The position numbers and the translations under genes are program-made. The notes below the pieces were generated by a model. It made no database searches, was not told the DNA's origin, and worked only from the letters and a program-made list of their open reading frames with translations. 64,000 bases of DNA, taken from positions 1 through 64,000 of the forward strand of contig JAYPUA010000001.1 of NCBI GenBank assembly GCA_038133845.1, written 5' to 3'. Below, piece after piece: positions 32,392 through 41,008 of this stretch; within the stretch, counting starts at the first letter, position 1; each line of letters begins with the position of its first letter. The DNA is from JAYPUA01 sp038133845. GTDB lineage: Bacteria > SAR324 > NAC60-12.

Positions 32392-33264
32392 ATGAGCGGA
32401 GAAGGAGAGTTTCCGTTCCGAACCATCGCCATCGCCGGTCTGGGGCTGATTGGTGGTTCGTTCGCCCTCGCAGTTCGAGAAGCCCGAGCGGCTCAAACGC
32501 TGATCGGCCTCGACCTCTCTCCGGAGCACCGGGCCCAAGCCGTGGAGCTGGGCCTGGTTGATCGCGCGCTGGAGTCCTTCTCAGCGCTTCCCCCAGAGAC
32601 GGACCTGCTGTTGCTGGCGGTTCCCGTCGCCTCCTTCCCCCAAGTGCTCCAGGAACTGGCCCCTCACCTTTCCTCAGACACCATCCTCACGGATGCCGGA
32701 AGCGTCAAGGGCCCGCTGGTCGAGTGGATGCGCCGCCCCGATTACGCCGGCATCCGCTTCGTCCCCGGACATCCGATTGCCGGAGGAGAGCGCTTTGGTC
32801 CTCAGGCAGCGAAGTCCGGACTGTTCCGGGACAAGCGCTTCATCCTGACTCCCACCACAGAAACCGATCCGGAGGCCTTGCAGAAAGTTCGCAGTCTCTG
32901 GGAATCGTTTGGGGCGGAGGTGCAGGAAATGGAGGCCCAGACGCATGACGAGATCTTCGCGGCGGTGAGCCACCTCCCTCACCTGCTGGCCTATGCCAGC
33001 ATTCAGGCTATCGTGAGCAGCGACCATCCGGAGGCCCTTTCTCACTCTGGAGCGGGCCTGAAGGACTTCTCCCGGATCGCCTCCTCCAGCCCGGACATGT
33101 GGTCGGATATCTTTCTGGAAAATCAGGCTCCTCTGCTGCAGCGCGTCTCGGTGTTCCGGGAGACCCTGGACGCTCTGGAAGCGGCCATCCGAGCAGGAGA
33201 CCGGGACACGTTACGAAAGCTGCTGCTGGAGGCCAAGGAGGCCCGAGACCGCTGGGTGCGCTGA
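32392..33264 (+). CDS. tyrA: Prephenate dehydrogenase
   Basis: A 290-residue enzyme oxidising prephenate (or arogenate) in tyrosine synthesis. It has a Rossmann motif IAGLGLIGGSFALAVREA near 14-31, DAGSVKG, the substrate loop GHPIAGGERFGPQAAKSGLF and the catalytic-region HDEIFAAVSHLPHLLAYA. No chorismate mutase or ACT domain is attached. Short intergenic distance to secF suggests co-transcription. Convergent with tgt, 25 bases apart. Confidence 0.93.
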   Translation: MSGEGEFPFRTIAIAGLGLIGGSFALAVREARAAQTLIGLDLSPEHRAQAVELGLVDRALESFSALPPETDLLLLAVPVASFPQVLQELAPHLSSDTILTDAGSVKGPLVEWMRRPDYAGIRFVPGHPIAGGERFGPQAAKSGLFRDKRFILTPTTETDPEALQKVRSLWESFGAEVQEMEAQTHDEIFAAVSHLPHLLAYASIQAIVSSDHPEALSHSGAGLKDFSRIASSSPDMWSDIFLENQAPLLQRVSVFRETLDALEAAIRAGDRDTLRKLLLEAKEARDRWVR

Positions 33265-33289
33265 TGGTCGAAGTCGCTGGGCACTCCAG

Positions 33290-34435
33290 TCAGTCGTCCA
33301 GCCCGCTGTGATAGCGCTCCAGAAAGCCTTGTTTGAAGGCGAGGTAGGTTCCAGAGAGGATCGCGCTACGGGCCTGCCGGGTCATCTCAAGCAGAAAATG
33401 CAGGTTGTGCAGCGTGTGCAGGCGATGTCCGAGAATCTCTCCGGACTGAAAGAGGTGCCTGAGGTAGGCCCGTGAGTAGTGTGTACAGGTCTCGCAGGAA
33501 CAGGTTTCATCCAGCGGACGAGGATCCTCCCGGAAGCGCGCCTGCTTGATGGAAAGCTTCCCGCGGGTGGTAAAGATCGAGCCGTTTCGGGCGTTGCGCG
33601 TAGGCATCACGCAGTCGAACATGTCGATCCCCGCTTCCATCGCCTCCAGCAGGTCCAGCGGGTCTCCCACTCCCATCAGGTAGCGTGGGCGGTCCTCGGG
33701 CATCCGGGGCGTCACCGCATGGAGGACCGGATACATCTCCTCCTTGGACTCTCCGACACTTAGCCCTCCCAGCGCATAGCCGTCAAAGCCAATCTCCGTG
33801 ATGGACTCCAGGTGATTGAGCCTCAGGTCCACCTCGGTTCCTCCCTGAACAATCCCGAAGAGCGCCTGCTCCGTGGTCCGGGCCTCCTTGCAGCGCCGCG
33901 CCCAGCGTGTGGTCAGTGCCAGCGACTCCTCCAGTGAACTCCGGGTTGCAGGTAGCGCCGGGCACTCGTCGAAACACATCATGATTGTGGAGCCCAGATT
34001 CTGCTGAATGCCGATGGAAATCTCCGGAGTCAACTCCACGCGAGCACCATCGTGATGGCTCCGGAAGACGACTCCCCGCTCTTCGCGCCTGAGCAGCTTG
34101 GCGAGTGAGAAGACCTGAAATCCACCGCTGTCCGTGAGGATGGGCTCCTGCCAGTTCATGAAGCGGTGCAGGCCTCCAAGCTCGCGGATCAACTCGTCGC
34201 CAGGACGCAGGTGGAGGTGATAGGTGTTGCCCAGCAGAATCTCGGTGCCCAGCGATTTCAACTCTCCGGGAGTCATCGCTTTCACTGTGCCCTGCGTGCC
34301 GACCGGCATGAAGATCGGGGTGTGGATGATCCCGTGCGGAGTGGTCAGGACTCCGGCCCGGGCGTTTCCATCCCGGGCGCTCTGTTCGAAGCGAAAGGAA
34401 GACAAGGAGGGGGCTTGGGAGATCTCCAAGGTCAT
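33290..34435 (-). CDS. tgt: tRNA-guanine transglycosylase
   Basis: A 381-residue enzyme that swaps G34 for preQ1 in tRNAs with GUN anticodons, the queuosine pathway. Signatures are TPIFMPVGTQGTVKAMTP, the base-binding LTDSGGFQVFSLAKL, GIVQGGTEVDLRL, the nucleophile region LMGVGDPLDLLEA and the zinc site CSCETCTHYSRAYLRHLF...H. Its ATG overlaps the quinone reductase stop (ATGA). A queuosine-precursor transporter (yhhQ) is encoded at 52.6 kb, consistent with salvage plus modification. Confidence 0.97.
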   Translation of the reverse strand: MTLEISQAPSLSSFRFEQSARDGNARAGVLTTPHGIIHTPIFMPVGTQGTVKAMTPGELKSLGTEILLGNTYHLHLRPGDELIRELGGLHRFMNWQEPILTDSGGFQVFSLAKLLRREERGVVFRSHHDGARVELTPEISIGIQQNLGSTIMMCFDECPALPATRSSLEESLALTTRWARRCKEARTTEQALFGIVQGGTEVDLRLNHLESITEIGFDGYALGGLSVGESKEEMYPVLHAVTPRMPEDRPRYLMGVGDPLDLLEAMEAGIDMFDCVMPTRNARNGSIFTTRGKLSIKQARFREDPRPLDETCSCETCTHYSRAYLRHLFQSGEILGHRLHTLHNLHFLLEMTRQARSAILSGTYLAFKQGFLERYHSGLDD

Positions 34436-35403
34436 GGCGTGAGCACAGTGGCCCCAACGGTCTTCCGGGACTCCAGCTCCTGATGAGCCTGCGCGGCATC
34501 TTGAAGTGCGTAGCTCTGCCGAACCTGAGGCGTGAGCACTCCGGAGAGCACGGCATCAAAAAGCCGAGCGGCGCTCTGTTCCAGCAACTCCCGGGTGCGG
34601 GTGTAGACGAACAGCGAGGGGCGGGTGAAGTAGAGGTTCTTTGGAGCAAAGACACGGAGGTTGATGTCCGGAATCGGCCCCGAGGCCTGTCCGAACGAAA
34701 CAAACATTCCGCAGGGCATCAAGGATTCAATTGTGACCTCAAAGGTGTCCTTGCCCACCGAGTCGTAGGCGACTTTGACTCCTTTGCCGTTGGTGATCTC
34801 CAGAACCTGCGCGGCGAGGTTGTCCGCTCCGGAGATCAGCACATGCTGGCAGCCGTGCTGACGAGCGATCTCCGCTTTTTCCTCACTGCTCACAACACCA
34901 ATCACCGTCACACCCATCTCTGCAGCCCACTGGGCAACCAGCACTCCGGTGCCTCCTGCGGCGGCATGCAGCAAGATCACATCCCCGGACTGAACGTGGG
35001 CGGTGCGGTGGAGCAGGTATTCTGCGGTCATGCCCTTGAGCATGATGGTCGCGGCGATCTCGTCGGAAATCCCGGAAGGCAGCTTGACCAGCTTGTCTGC
35101 CGGGTAGTTGCGAACCTCGCAATAGGCCCCGATCGGTCCAGTCGCATAGGCCACCCGGTCTCCGACCCGCAGCCCGGAAACCCCGCTTCCCACGGATTCA
35201 ACGACCCCTGCTCCCTCCTGACCAAGCAAGGAGGGCAGGGGGAGCGGGTAGAGCCCGCTGCGGTGATATGTGTCGATGTAGTTCAGGCCTACTGCGGTGT
35301 TGCGGACCTGAACCTCTCCGGCTTCAGGGGCATTCAGTTCCATAGATTCCCAGCGCATTACCTCAGGGCCGCCGGTTTCATGGATTCGGATGGCATGTGT
35401 CAT
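34432..35403 (-). CDS. NADPH:quinone oxidoreductase (zeta-crystallin-like MDR)
   Basis: A 323-residue zinc-free medium-chain reductase. It has NTAVGLNYIDTYHRSGLYPLPLPSLLGQEGAGVVE, typical of QorA-type enzymes, a nucleotide-binding ILLHAAAGGTGVLVAQWA near 143-160, and IGVVSSEEKAEIARQHGCQHVL. No structural zinc cysteines are seen. It probably reduces quinones or enone electrophiles with NADPH. Located 6 bases downstream of the CNNM-like gene and overlapping tgt by 4 bases. Confidence 0.92.
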   Translation of the reverse strand: MTHAIRIHETGGPEVMRWESMELNAPEAGEVQVRNTAVGLNYIDTYHRSGLYPLPLPSLLGQEGAGVVESVGSGVSGLRVGDRVAYATGPIGAYCEVRNYPADKLVKLPSGISDEIAATIMLKGMTAEYLLHRTAHVQSGDVILLHAAAGGTGVLVAQWAAEMGVTVIGVVSSEEKAEIARQHGCQHVLISGADNLAAQVLEITNGKGVKVAYDSVGKDTFEVTIESLMPCGMFVSFGQASGPIPDINLRVFAPKNLYFTRPSLFVYTRTRELLEQSAARLFDAVLSGVLTPQVRQSYALQDAAQAHQELESRKTVGATVLTP

Positions 35404-35409
35404 GGTTTG

Positions 35410-36471
35410 TCAATCGTGTTCGGTCGAAGGTGGGGGCATGGGGCGCACCGCAAAGCGCACCTGACGCTTGGCGATCCCTCGAAGGAGTCTTCCAAGCAGA
35501 TCGGCTCCGGTGATGATTTTGCGGACTCCATCCCAACAGAGGATCAGGTCGTTGTCAATCACATCGTCCTCGGCATGCTCCGGATGCACCCGCAGGTGCT
35601 GCAGGGCGTGTCCCAGCGGAGTCTCCGGGTCTGTGATCACGATCGGACGATGGCAGTAGGAGTAGGGCCGAAAGGGCTCTACTCCAAAGAGCGCGTCCCG
35701 CAGAAACGAGTCGGCGTTGAGCACCAGTCTGGGAAATCCATCGAGGTCGGTCAGGATCACCCACTTCTTCCCGGAAGACTGCACCTGCAGGAGGAAGGGA
35801 TCTTCCGGAGCGCGTTCAAAGCTAGGGAGCGTCGGCAGGTCGGAGTCACACCGCAGGGCGATGATGCTCTCCGGATCAACCAGCTCGCCCTCCTCGGCGA
35901 TCGGAATGTCGTCAATCGAGAGGAAGTTCAAGGCACCGATGCCTTCCAGGGGGTCGATGTCCGAGTCTTCGGCCTGCATGTGCTTGTGCAGCATGATCCG
36001 GAAGTCTTGCTCGTTGAAATAACTCACCCCTTCCTTGCCCAGCCACCAGTCGAGCAGCAATGCAGAAGGCTTGGTCACCGGGTAGAGGAGAACGCGATAC
36101 ATCCAGATCAGCGGGTAGAGCCGGATGCCCATCCGCAGCGCGTTTCGAGAAAAGTAGGCCTGGGGGAGGATCTCCCCGAACAGCGTGATGCCGATGGTGG
36201 AGAAGAGGAAGGCTGCGACTCCGGCAAGGACGGATTCACTGAGGAGCGTGAGCAGCACGTTCACGCCGACGTTTCCCCAAAGCAGTGTTGCGAGGAGCAG
36301 GTTGGAGTCTCGCCGCATCTCCAGGATTCGGGCAGCGTCCTGGTTTCCGGACTCCACTTCCACCTCCAGCCGGAGCGGACTGAGCCCGAAGAGACCAATC
36401 GTGAGCCCGGAGAAGGCGGCGGACTGGGAGATGCAGAAGAGCATTCCCAGCCAGGTGAGAAGATTTTCCAT
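35410..36471 (-). CDS. CNNM/CorC-like DUF21 membrane protein
   Basis: A 353-residue protein. The N-terminal ~135 residues form a DUF21 (CNNM) domain with three or four membrane helices (LGMLFCISQSAAFSGLTIGLFGLSPLRLEVE, VGVNVLLTLLSESVLAGVAAFLFSTIGITLFGEILPQAYFSRNA). This is followed by a cytoplasmic region that aligns loosely with a CBS pair. Relatives are implicated in Mg2+/Co2+ efflux or tolerance. The soluble part is divergent and lacks a CorC_HlyC tail that I can recognise. Role in divalent cation homeostasis is inferred. Confidence 0.75.
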   Translation of the reverse strand: MENLLTWLGMLFCISQSAAFSGLTIGLFGLSPLRLEVEVESGNQDAARILEMRRDSNLLLATLLWGNVGVNVLLTLLSESVLAGVAAFLFSTIGITLFGEILPQAYFSRNALRMGIRLYPLIWMYRVLLYPVTKPSALLLDWWLGKEGVSYFNEQDFRIMLHKHMQAEDSDIDPLEGIGALNFLSIDDIPIAEEGELVDPESIIALRCDSDLPTLPSFERAPEDPFLLQVQSSGKKWVILTDLDGFPRLVLNADSFLRDALFGVEPFRPYSYCHRPIVITDPETPLGHALQHLRVHPEHAEDDVIDNDLILCWDGVRKIITGADLLGRLLRGIAKRQVRFAVRPMPPPSTEHD

Positions 36472-36538
36472 CAGGAGGGCTCCTCAGGAGAGAAGCCCTC
36501 TTGAGTGGAGTACGGCTCCGGGGGGTCGTCGCTCATGC

Positions 36539-37822
36539 TCAGCGTTGTGAACTGGGAACGTAGTCCCGGCTGTTGGGGCCAGTATAGATCTGGCGGGGGC
36601 GGCCGATTTTCGGGTTGCTGTTGTGCATCTCGAGCCAGTGCGAGATCCAGCCCGGGAGGCGTCCCATGGCGAACAGCACGGTGAACATGTCGGTCGGGAA
36701 GCCCAAAGCCTTGTAGATGATCCCGCTGTAGAAGTCCACATTCGGGTACAGGTTGCGCTCCTTGAAGTAGTCATCCGTGAGCGCGGCCTCCTCAAGCTGC
36801 TTCGCAATATCGAGCAGAGGATCACTCACTCCGACCATGGCGAGCACCTTGTCGGCATAGGCCTTGATGATCTTGGCCCGGGGGTCGAAGTTCTTGTACA
36901 CCCGGTGCCCGAAGCCCATCAGGCGGAACCCGGAGTCCTTCTGCTTGGCCAATTCGACAGCCTTGGCGACGTTCCCGTCCTCCTGATCCCGGATGTACTG
37001 CAGCATCTCCAGCACGGCCTGGTTGGCTCCGCCGTGCAGCGGTCCCCAGAGGGCCGCGATGCCAGACGAGATGGAGGCAAACAGGTTGGCCTGGCTGCTT
37101 CCGACCAGCCGGACAGTCGAGGTGGAGCAGTTCTGCTCGTGGTCTGCATGCAGGATGAACAGAACGTTGAGCGCGTCGATGAACTCTCGGGGAGCTTCGT
37201 AGTCCATCGCCGGGACGCTGAACATCATGTTCAGGAAGTTTTCACAGTAGGAGAACTTATTCTTGGGGTAGACAAAAGGCTGGCCAATGTTCTTCTTGTA
37301 GGCCCAGGCTGCAATGGTGGGAATCTTGCCCATCAGCCGCCAAATTGCAAGGTCCACAGCAGACTGGTCGGTGGCGCTGAAGTCTTCATAGAAGGTGGAC
37401 AGAGCACACACCACGCAGGAGAGGATGGCCATCGGGTGAGCATCCTTGGGGAAAGCGGAGTAGATGTGACGCAGGTCCTCATGCAGCATTGTGTGGCGCG
37501 TGATGTTGCGCTCAAACTCTGCAAGCTGGTTGCTGGAAGGCAGCTCTCCGTAGATCAGCAGGTAGCTGACCTCCAGAAAGCTGGACTGCTCGGCCAACTG
37601 CTCAATCGGGTAGCCGCGATAGCGCAGGATGCCCTGTTCTCCATCCAGAAAGGTAATGGCACTGGTGGCAGCACCAGTGTTGACATAGCCGGGATCCAGG
37701 GTAATGGCTCCGGTCTGGCCACGCAGTTTGGCAATGTCCAGGCCGACCTCTCCTTCGGTGCCAACGACCAAGGGAAGTTCAACGGATTTGTCGCGGATTT
37801 CTAATCGTGCGGTTTCGGTCAT
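36539..37822 (-). CDS. gltA: Citrate synthase
   Basis: A 427-residue type II citrate synthase condensing oxaloacetate and acetyl-CoA. Signatures are ITFLDGEQGILRYRGYPIEQLAEQ, LNVLFILHADHEQNCSTSTVRLVGSS, the histidine/GG loop ALWGPLHGGANQAVLEML and GFGHRVYKNFDPRAK. An AGAGGAG ribosome-binding site precedes the ATG. Upstream region 37823-37974 carries an inverted repeat that may be regulatory. Flanked by the CNNM gene and the flagellin gene, with which it shares no function. Confidence 0.96.
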   Translation of the reverse strand: MTETARLEIRDKSVELPLVVGTEGEVGLDIAKLRGQTGAITLDPGYVNTGAATSAITFLDGEQGILRYRGYPIEQLAEQSSFLEVSYLLIYGELPSSNQLAEFERNITRHTMLHEDLRHIYSAFPKDAHPMAILSCVVCALSTFYEDFSATDQSAVDLAIWRLMGKIPTIAAWAYKKNIGQPFVYPKNKFSYCENFLNMMFSVPAMDYEAPREFIDALNVLFILHADHEQNCSTSTVRLVGSSQANLFASISSGIAALWGPLHGGANQAVLEMLQYIRDQEDGNVAKAVELAKQKDSGFRLMGFGHRVYKNFDPRAKIIKAYADKVLAMVGVSDPLLDIAKQLEEAALTDDYFKERNLYPNVDFYSGIIYKALGFPTDMFTVLFAMGRLPGWISHWLEMHNSNPKIGRPRQIYTGPNSRDYVPSSQR

Positions 37823-37926
37823 GCGCTCCTCTTGGGTGTGCGGAAGAATGGGAAATCCGAATGGAAGATAAATGCGGGTTTTCCAGATCGGAGTTCAAGA
37901 CTAGCGAAGTGAGTTGGGAGAGGCAA

Positions 37927-37948
37927 GATGCTTTGCTTTGCAAGCATC
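37927..37948. promoter_or_regulatory. Inverted repeat upstream of gltA
   Basis: GATGCTT and AAGCATC arms (7 bp, perfect) around an 8-base loop, about 105-126 bases before the gltA start. Possible operator or attenuating hairpin of the citrate synthase transcript. No promoter could be fixed with confidence. Confidence 0.3.
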
Positions 37949-37974
37949 GAAAGGGAGGTCAGAACCTGGAGGGC

Positions 37975-38011
37975 TGATTCCCAACTGAGCAGAGCGCACA
38001 GTCGGGAATCA
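37975..38011 (-). terminator. Hairpin terminator of the flagellin gene
   Basis: On the reverse strand, 24 bases after the flagellin stop, a 13-bp stem (one G-U pair, arm TGATTCCCGACTG) closes an 11-base loop. On the forward strand the same position is an A-C mismatch, so the structure is optimised for the flagellin transcript. A T-tract is absent, so termination strength is uncertain. Confidence 0.6.
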
Positions 38012-38034
38012 ACGGGACTCACAAGGATCGAGAA

Positions 38035-39651
38035 TCAGGAACCCTGACTCCCCATCAGGTTGAGCACGTTTTGAGGGAGTTGGTTGGCTTGCGCCAGCAT
38101 CGCTTGACTGGATTCAAAGAGAATCTGATTGCTGGTCAAGCGAGACATCTCCTCGGCAACGTCTGTGTCGCGGATGGTCGATTCTCCTTCGACGTTGTTC
38201 TCCACGGAGATCTTCAAACCGTTGAGACTGCGCTCCAGCGTGTGCCTTTGGAAGGCTCCCATTCGCCCTCGAGCGGTACTGATCTCGCCAATGGCTCTCT
38301 CAATGACCGTCAAGGCATCTCGGGCACCCTGGAGGGTCCGGACGTCAATTTCTGCAAGTGAGCGAAACCCACTCTTGTTCTTGACGCCACCCCCAAGCTT
38401 GTTGGGACGCAGGTTGTCGATCGAGATCGACGCCGATTGCTGGGGATTGGGGCCCAGGTTGAAGTTGTGCGAATTCTGGGAGATATGGACGTAGCCTTCG
38501 ATGATCGGATTTCCAGGGCCTCCCACGATCTCGTCTTGAGACTCCTCGACAAACTCCACTCCAATCTGACGTCCCGTTTCGTCCAGAACCGGCACTTCCT
38601 TGAGCTCGATCTCTCGCAGATAGCGAATCGTGACTCCTTCGGCACCTGTCCCTCCAAGGGCCGTCAACTCCTGACCATTTCCTTCTGCCATGTGACCATT
38701 GATGGTCCCGGCAATATCCTGTCCCTTGCCGGCGCTGGCGGCTTCGTTGGCCTCAGGACCTGCAATTCCGGGAATGCTGGAGGTCACCGTGAAAGAGGCC
38801 TCATCCCCAAATTCCTGATGCCGGAAGACAATCGTGTTGTCCGGAGCTTCAAAGACCTCCACCGGGATGTTGTTCACTCCCATTTCCTTTTGGATCGCGT
38901 CAATCACGAGCTTTCGGATTTGCTCGGAAGCTTTCTCTGCAGGAAGGATTTCCGGAGAGTCGTAGTGATCTTTCAGGATTTTTTCGATGAACCCACGCAG
39001 CTCTCGGTTTTCACTCGTGTCGACCTTGGCATTTTTGCCACCTTCACTGACGAGGAAGATCAGGCCAGCTCCGTAGTTCTCCACCGTGAGGGGCTCTCCT
39101 CCCTTCAGAGAGGCTCGAGTGGCCACCCGGGTGATGTCGATCTCATACCCTTTTCCGGGAGAGGCCTGCGTGTGGGTCTCGGCCTTGACGAACTCCAGAT
39201 CGTTGCCGACCGTCACACCGTCTACCCCAAAGTCTCCATTCAGCAACTGCTTGCCGCTGAAAGTGGTATTCAGAACGATGCGATCAATGGAGTCGATCAA
39301 CTCCTGGATCTCCATCTGATCTGCCTCGAGCATGTACTCATCATTGATGGCCTCGTTGGCCGCATGGACGCTCAACTGCTTGAGCTTGATGAGGATGTCA
39401 CTCACCTCATTCAGAGCCCCCTCTGCCGTTTGGAGCAGGGTCACTGAAACTTGTCCGTTTTCGTAGGCTTGTTGCAGACCTACAATGTTACCTCTTAGCC
39501 TCTCCGAGCTGATCAACGACGCCGGTCCATCGGCACCTCGATTGATCGCGACTCCCGAACTCAATTTCTCAATGGAGCCACCGATCCTTTTAAAGTTGTC
39601 GTCCGCGTGCCTCAAAGCGTTAAGCGAAGCGACATTGTTTCGGATCTTCAT
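38035..39651 (-). CDS. fliC: Flagellin
   Basis: A 538-residue flagellar filament protein. The conserved N-terminal D0/D1 region is residues 1-~140 (KIRNNVASLNALR, IEKLSSGVAINRGADGPASLISSERLRG). The C-terminal D1/D0 is the last ~100 (RGRMGAFQRHTLERSLNGLKISVENNVEGESTIRDTDVAEEMSRLTSNQILFESSQAMLAQANQLPQNVLNLM). The large middle is surface-exposed and unrelated to standard flagellins as far as I can tell. ATG 39651 is chosen from the conserved N-terminus; the frame continues upstream without homology. Exported through the flagellar type III system. No other flagellar gene is nearby, so it is transcribed alone from a sigma-28 promoter. Confidence 0.95.
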   Translation of the reverse strand: MKIRNNVASLNALRHADDNFKRIGGSIEKLSSGVAINRGADGPASLISSERLRGNIVGLQQAYENGQVSVTLLQTAEGALNEVSDILIKLKQLSVHAANEAINDEYMLEADQMEIQELIDSIDRIVLNTTFSGKQLLNGDFGVDGVTVGNDLEFVKAETHTQASPGKGYEIDITRVATRASLKGGEPLTVENYGAGLIFLVSEGGKNAKVDTSENRELRGFIEKILKDHYDSPEILPAEKASEQIRKLVIDAIQKEMGVNNIPVEVFEAPDNTIVFRHQEFGDEASFTVTSSIPGIAGPEANEAASAGKGQDIAGTINGHMAEGNGQELTALGGTGAEGVTIRYLREIELKEVPVLDETGRQIGVEFVEESQDEIVGGPGNPIIEGYVHISQNSHNFNLGPNPQQSASISIDNLRPNKLGGGVKNKSGFRSLAEIDVRTLQGARDALTVIERAIGEISTARGRMGAFQRHTLERSLNGLKISVENNVEGESTIRDTDVAEEMSRLTSNQILFESSQAMLAQANQLPQNVLNLMGSQGS

Positions 39652-39695
39652 AGCTTGACCGTATGATTGACGAAAACTGCCGTTGACTACCTCAG

Positions 39696-39722
39696 TTATC
39701 GGAAACCCTCCGGAAAACTTTA
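39696..39722 (-). promoter_or_regulatory. Sigma-28 (FliA) promoter of the flagellin gene
   Basis: On the reverse strand, TAAA-N15-TCCGATAA, differing from the consensus TAAA-N15-GCCGATAA at one base and with the exact 15-base spacer. The -10 element ends about 44 bases before the flagellin ATG. Strong evidence that the gene is a late flagellar gene under FliA control. Confidence 0.85.
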
Positions 39723-39822
39723 GCCGCCCTCTGAAAAAAAGATCCGGACTTGACGACCTGTACGGAGGCAAGGCATATTTAAGGGCTAAGCCGCTCAACA
39801 CTTCCTGACCTTGAGGCCTTCT

Positions 39823-40029
39823 ATGGAAAACCTGATCAACGACCTGAAAGACAAGTCTCTCCAACTGCGTAGCCGATTCCTGGAGAATCGCTTGGTGCTT
39901 TATGGTGCCGGGAGCATCTATGTCTTGCTTTGGTTCCTCTTCTCCGACTTCCTGACCTCCCTCTGGGTTGCTGTAGGGGTCGGGCTGGGTTGGCTTGCCG
40001 GCCAAGCCGGGAAGCCGGACGCTCCCTGA
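39823..40029 (+). CDS. Small membrane protein of unknown function
   Basis: A 68-residue protein. A charged amphipathic N-terminus (residues 1-26) is followed by two hydrophobic segments, about 27-44 (VLYGAGSIYVLLWFLFS) and 47-62 (FLTSLWVAVGVGLGWLA), ending in a short polar tail. GAGG lies 6 bases before the ATG; a TTG at 39811 is an alternative. It is divergent from the flagellin gene. I do not recognise the family. The reading frame is supported by the ribosome-binding site and clean membrane topology, not by homology. Confidence 0.6.
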   Translation: MENLINDLKDKSLQLRSRFLENRLVLYGAGSIYVLLWFLFSDFLTSLWVAVGVGLGWLAGQAGKPDAP

Positions 40030-40205
40030 AAAATTTCGGGACGGTCTCCCTTCACCTGACACCGCTGGGCCGCATCCGGTCTTCTCTGAGAAGCACCGGG
40101 TGCGGGTTTCACTGGATTGTCTCTCCCACTCAGGCCACAGTAATCCTCCTGGGCTTCTTCCGGAACAGAAAGAGCCCGTAACGAACAATCCCAGAAGAGA
40201 TCAAA

Positions 40206-40967
40206 ATGAACCCTTTTGCCCTGCAAGGTCAGGTCGTCCTGATTACCGGGGCGAGCCGTGGAATTGGCTGGGCCATCGCTCAGACAGCAGCAGCGGCAGG
40301 AGCTGTCGTGGTCCTGAACAGCAGGGATCCGGAAGGGTTGGCCCAGCGCCAGAGAACCATTCAGGAACTCGGAGGGCAGGCCGAAGTCGCTCCGTTTGAC
40401 GTAACGGACTCGGGAGCGGCTGAGCAGGAAATTCAGAAGCTGGTGGAGCGTCATGGTCGGCTCGATGCTCTCGTCAACAATGCGGGAATTCAGCACCGGC
40501 AGCCGTTTGAGGAGTTTCCCCTCGAAATGCTGGACCGGGTGCTTCACACCAACCTGCGCTCCGTGATGCTGCTCAGCCAACTGGCGATTCGGCAGATGCT
40601 TTGTCAAGGCTCCGGAAGAATCGTCAACATCGCCTCCATCATGGGAGATCTGGCCCGCAACAGCATCTCGGCCTACACGACGAGCAAGGGCGGGGTCGCA
40701 GCCTTCACCCGAGCCCTGGCGGTGGAGTACGGCTCAAGAGGCATCACTTGCAACGCCATTGCTCCGGGGTACATCCATACCGAAATGAACGAGGCCTTGA
40801 CCCAGGACGCAGCGTTCACGGCATTTGTGGAAAAACGTACGCCTGCTGCGCGCTGGGGAGCCCCGGAAGAGGTGGCACAGGCAACACTTTTCCTGCTCTC
40901 GCCTGCCGCATCCTATGTCAACGGGACGTTGCTTCATGTGGATGGTGGCCTGCACGTGCAGGTCTGA
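40206..40967 (+). CDS. SDR, gluconate 5-dehydrogenase-like
   Basis: A 253-residue classical short-chain dehydrogenase. It has TGASRGIG at 15-22, NNAG near 94, catalytic S144, Y157 and K161 (SAYTTSKGG), PGYIHTEMNEAL and the C-terminal VNGTLLHVDGGLHV. The overall pattern matches gluconate 5-dehydrogenase/2-deoxy-D-gluconate 3-dehydrogenase enzymes, so oxidation of a sugar acid is a reasonable guess. Followed after 41 bases by another SDR in the same direction. Confidence 0.88.
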   Translation: MNPFALQGQVVLITGASRGIGWAIAQTAAAAGAVVVLNSRDPEGLAQRQRTIQELGGQAEVAPFDVTDSGAAEQEIQKLVERHGRLDALVNNAGIQHRQPFEEFPLEMLDRVLHTNLRSVMLLSQLAIRQMLCQGSGRIVNIASIMGDLARNSISAYTTSKGGVAAFTRALAVEYGSRGITCNAIAPGYIHTEMNEALTQDAAFTAFVEKRTPAARWGAPEEVAQATLFLLSPAASYVNGTLLHVDGGLHVQV

Positions 40968-41008
40968 TCTGAAATTTTTTCCAATAACACCGCATTTGGG
41001 GAGTAGGT

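Noticed and set aside
34483..36504. 673-codon forward frame
   Set aside because: Antisense to the quinone reductase and CNNM genes; no recognisable motif.
37819..38022. 67-codon reverse frame upstream of gltA
   Set aside because: Overlaps the gltA start and the flagellin terminator hairpin and lacks domain or signal features.
39652..40188. N-terminal extension of the flagellin frame (179 codons)
   Set aside because: Flagellins begin at the MKIRNN-type start; the extension covers the sigma-28 promoter and the divergent small membrane-protein gene.
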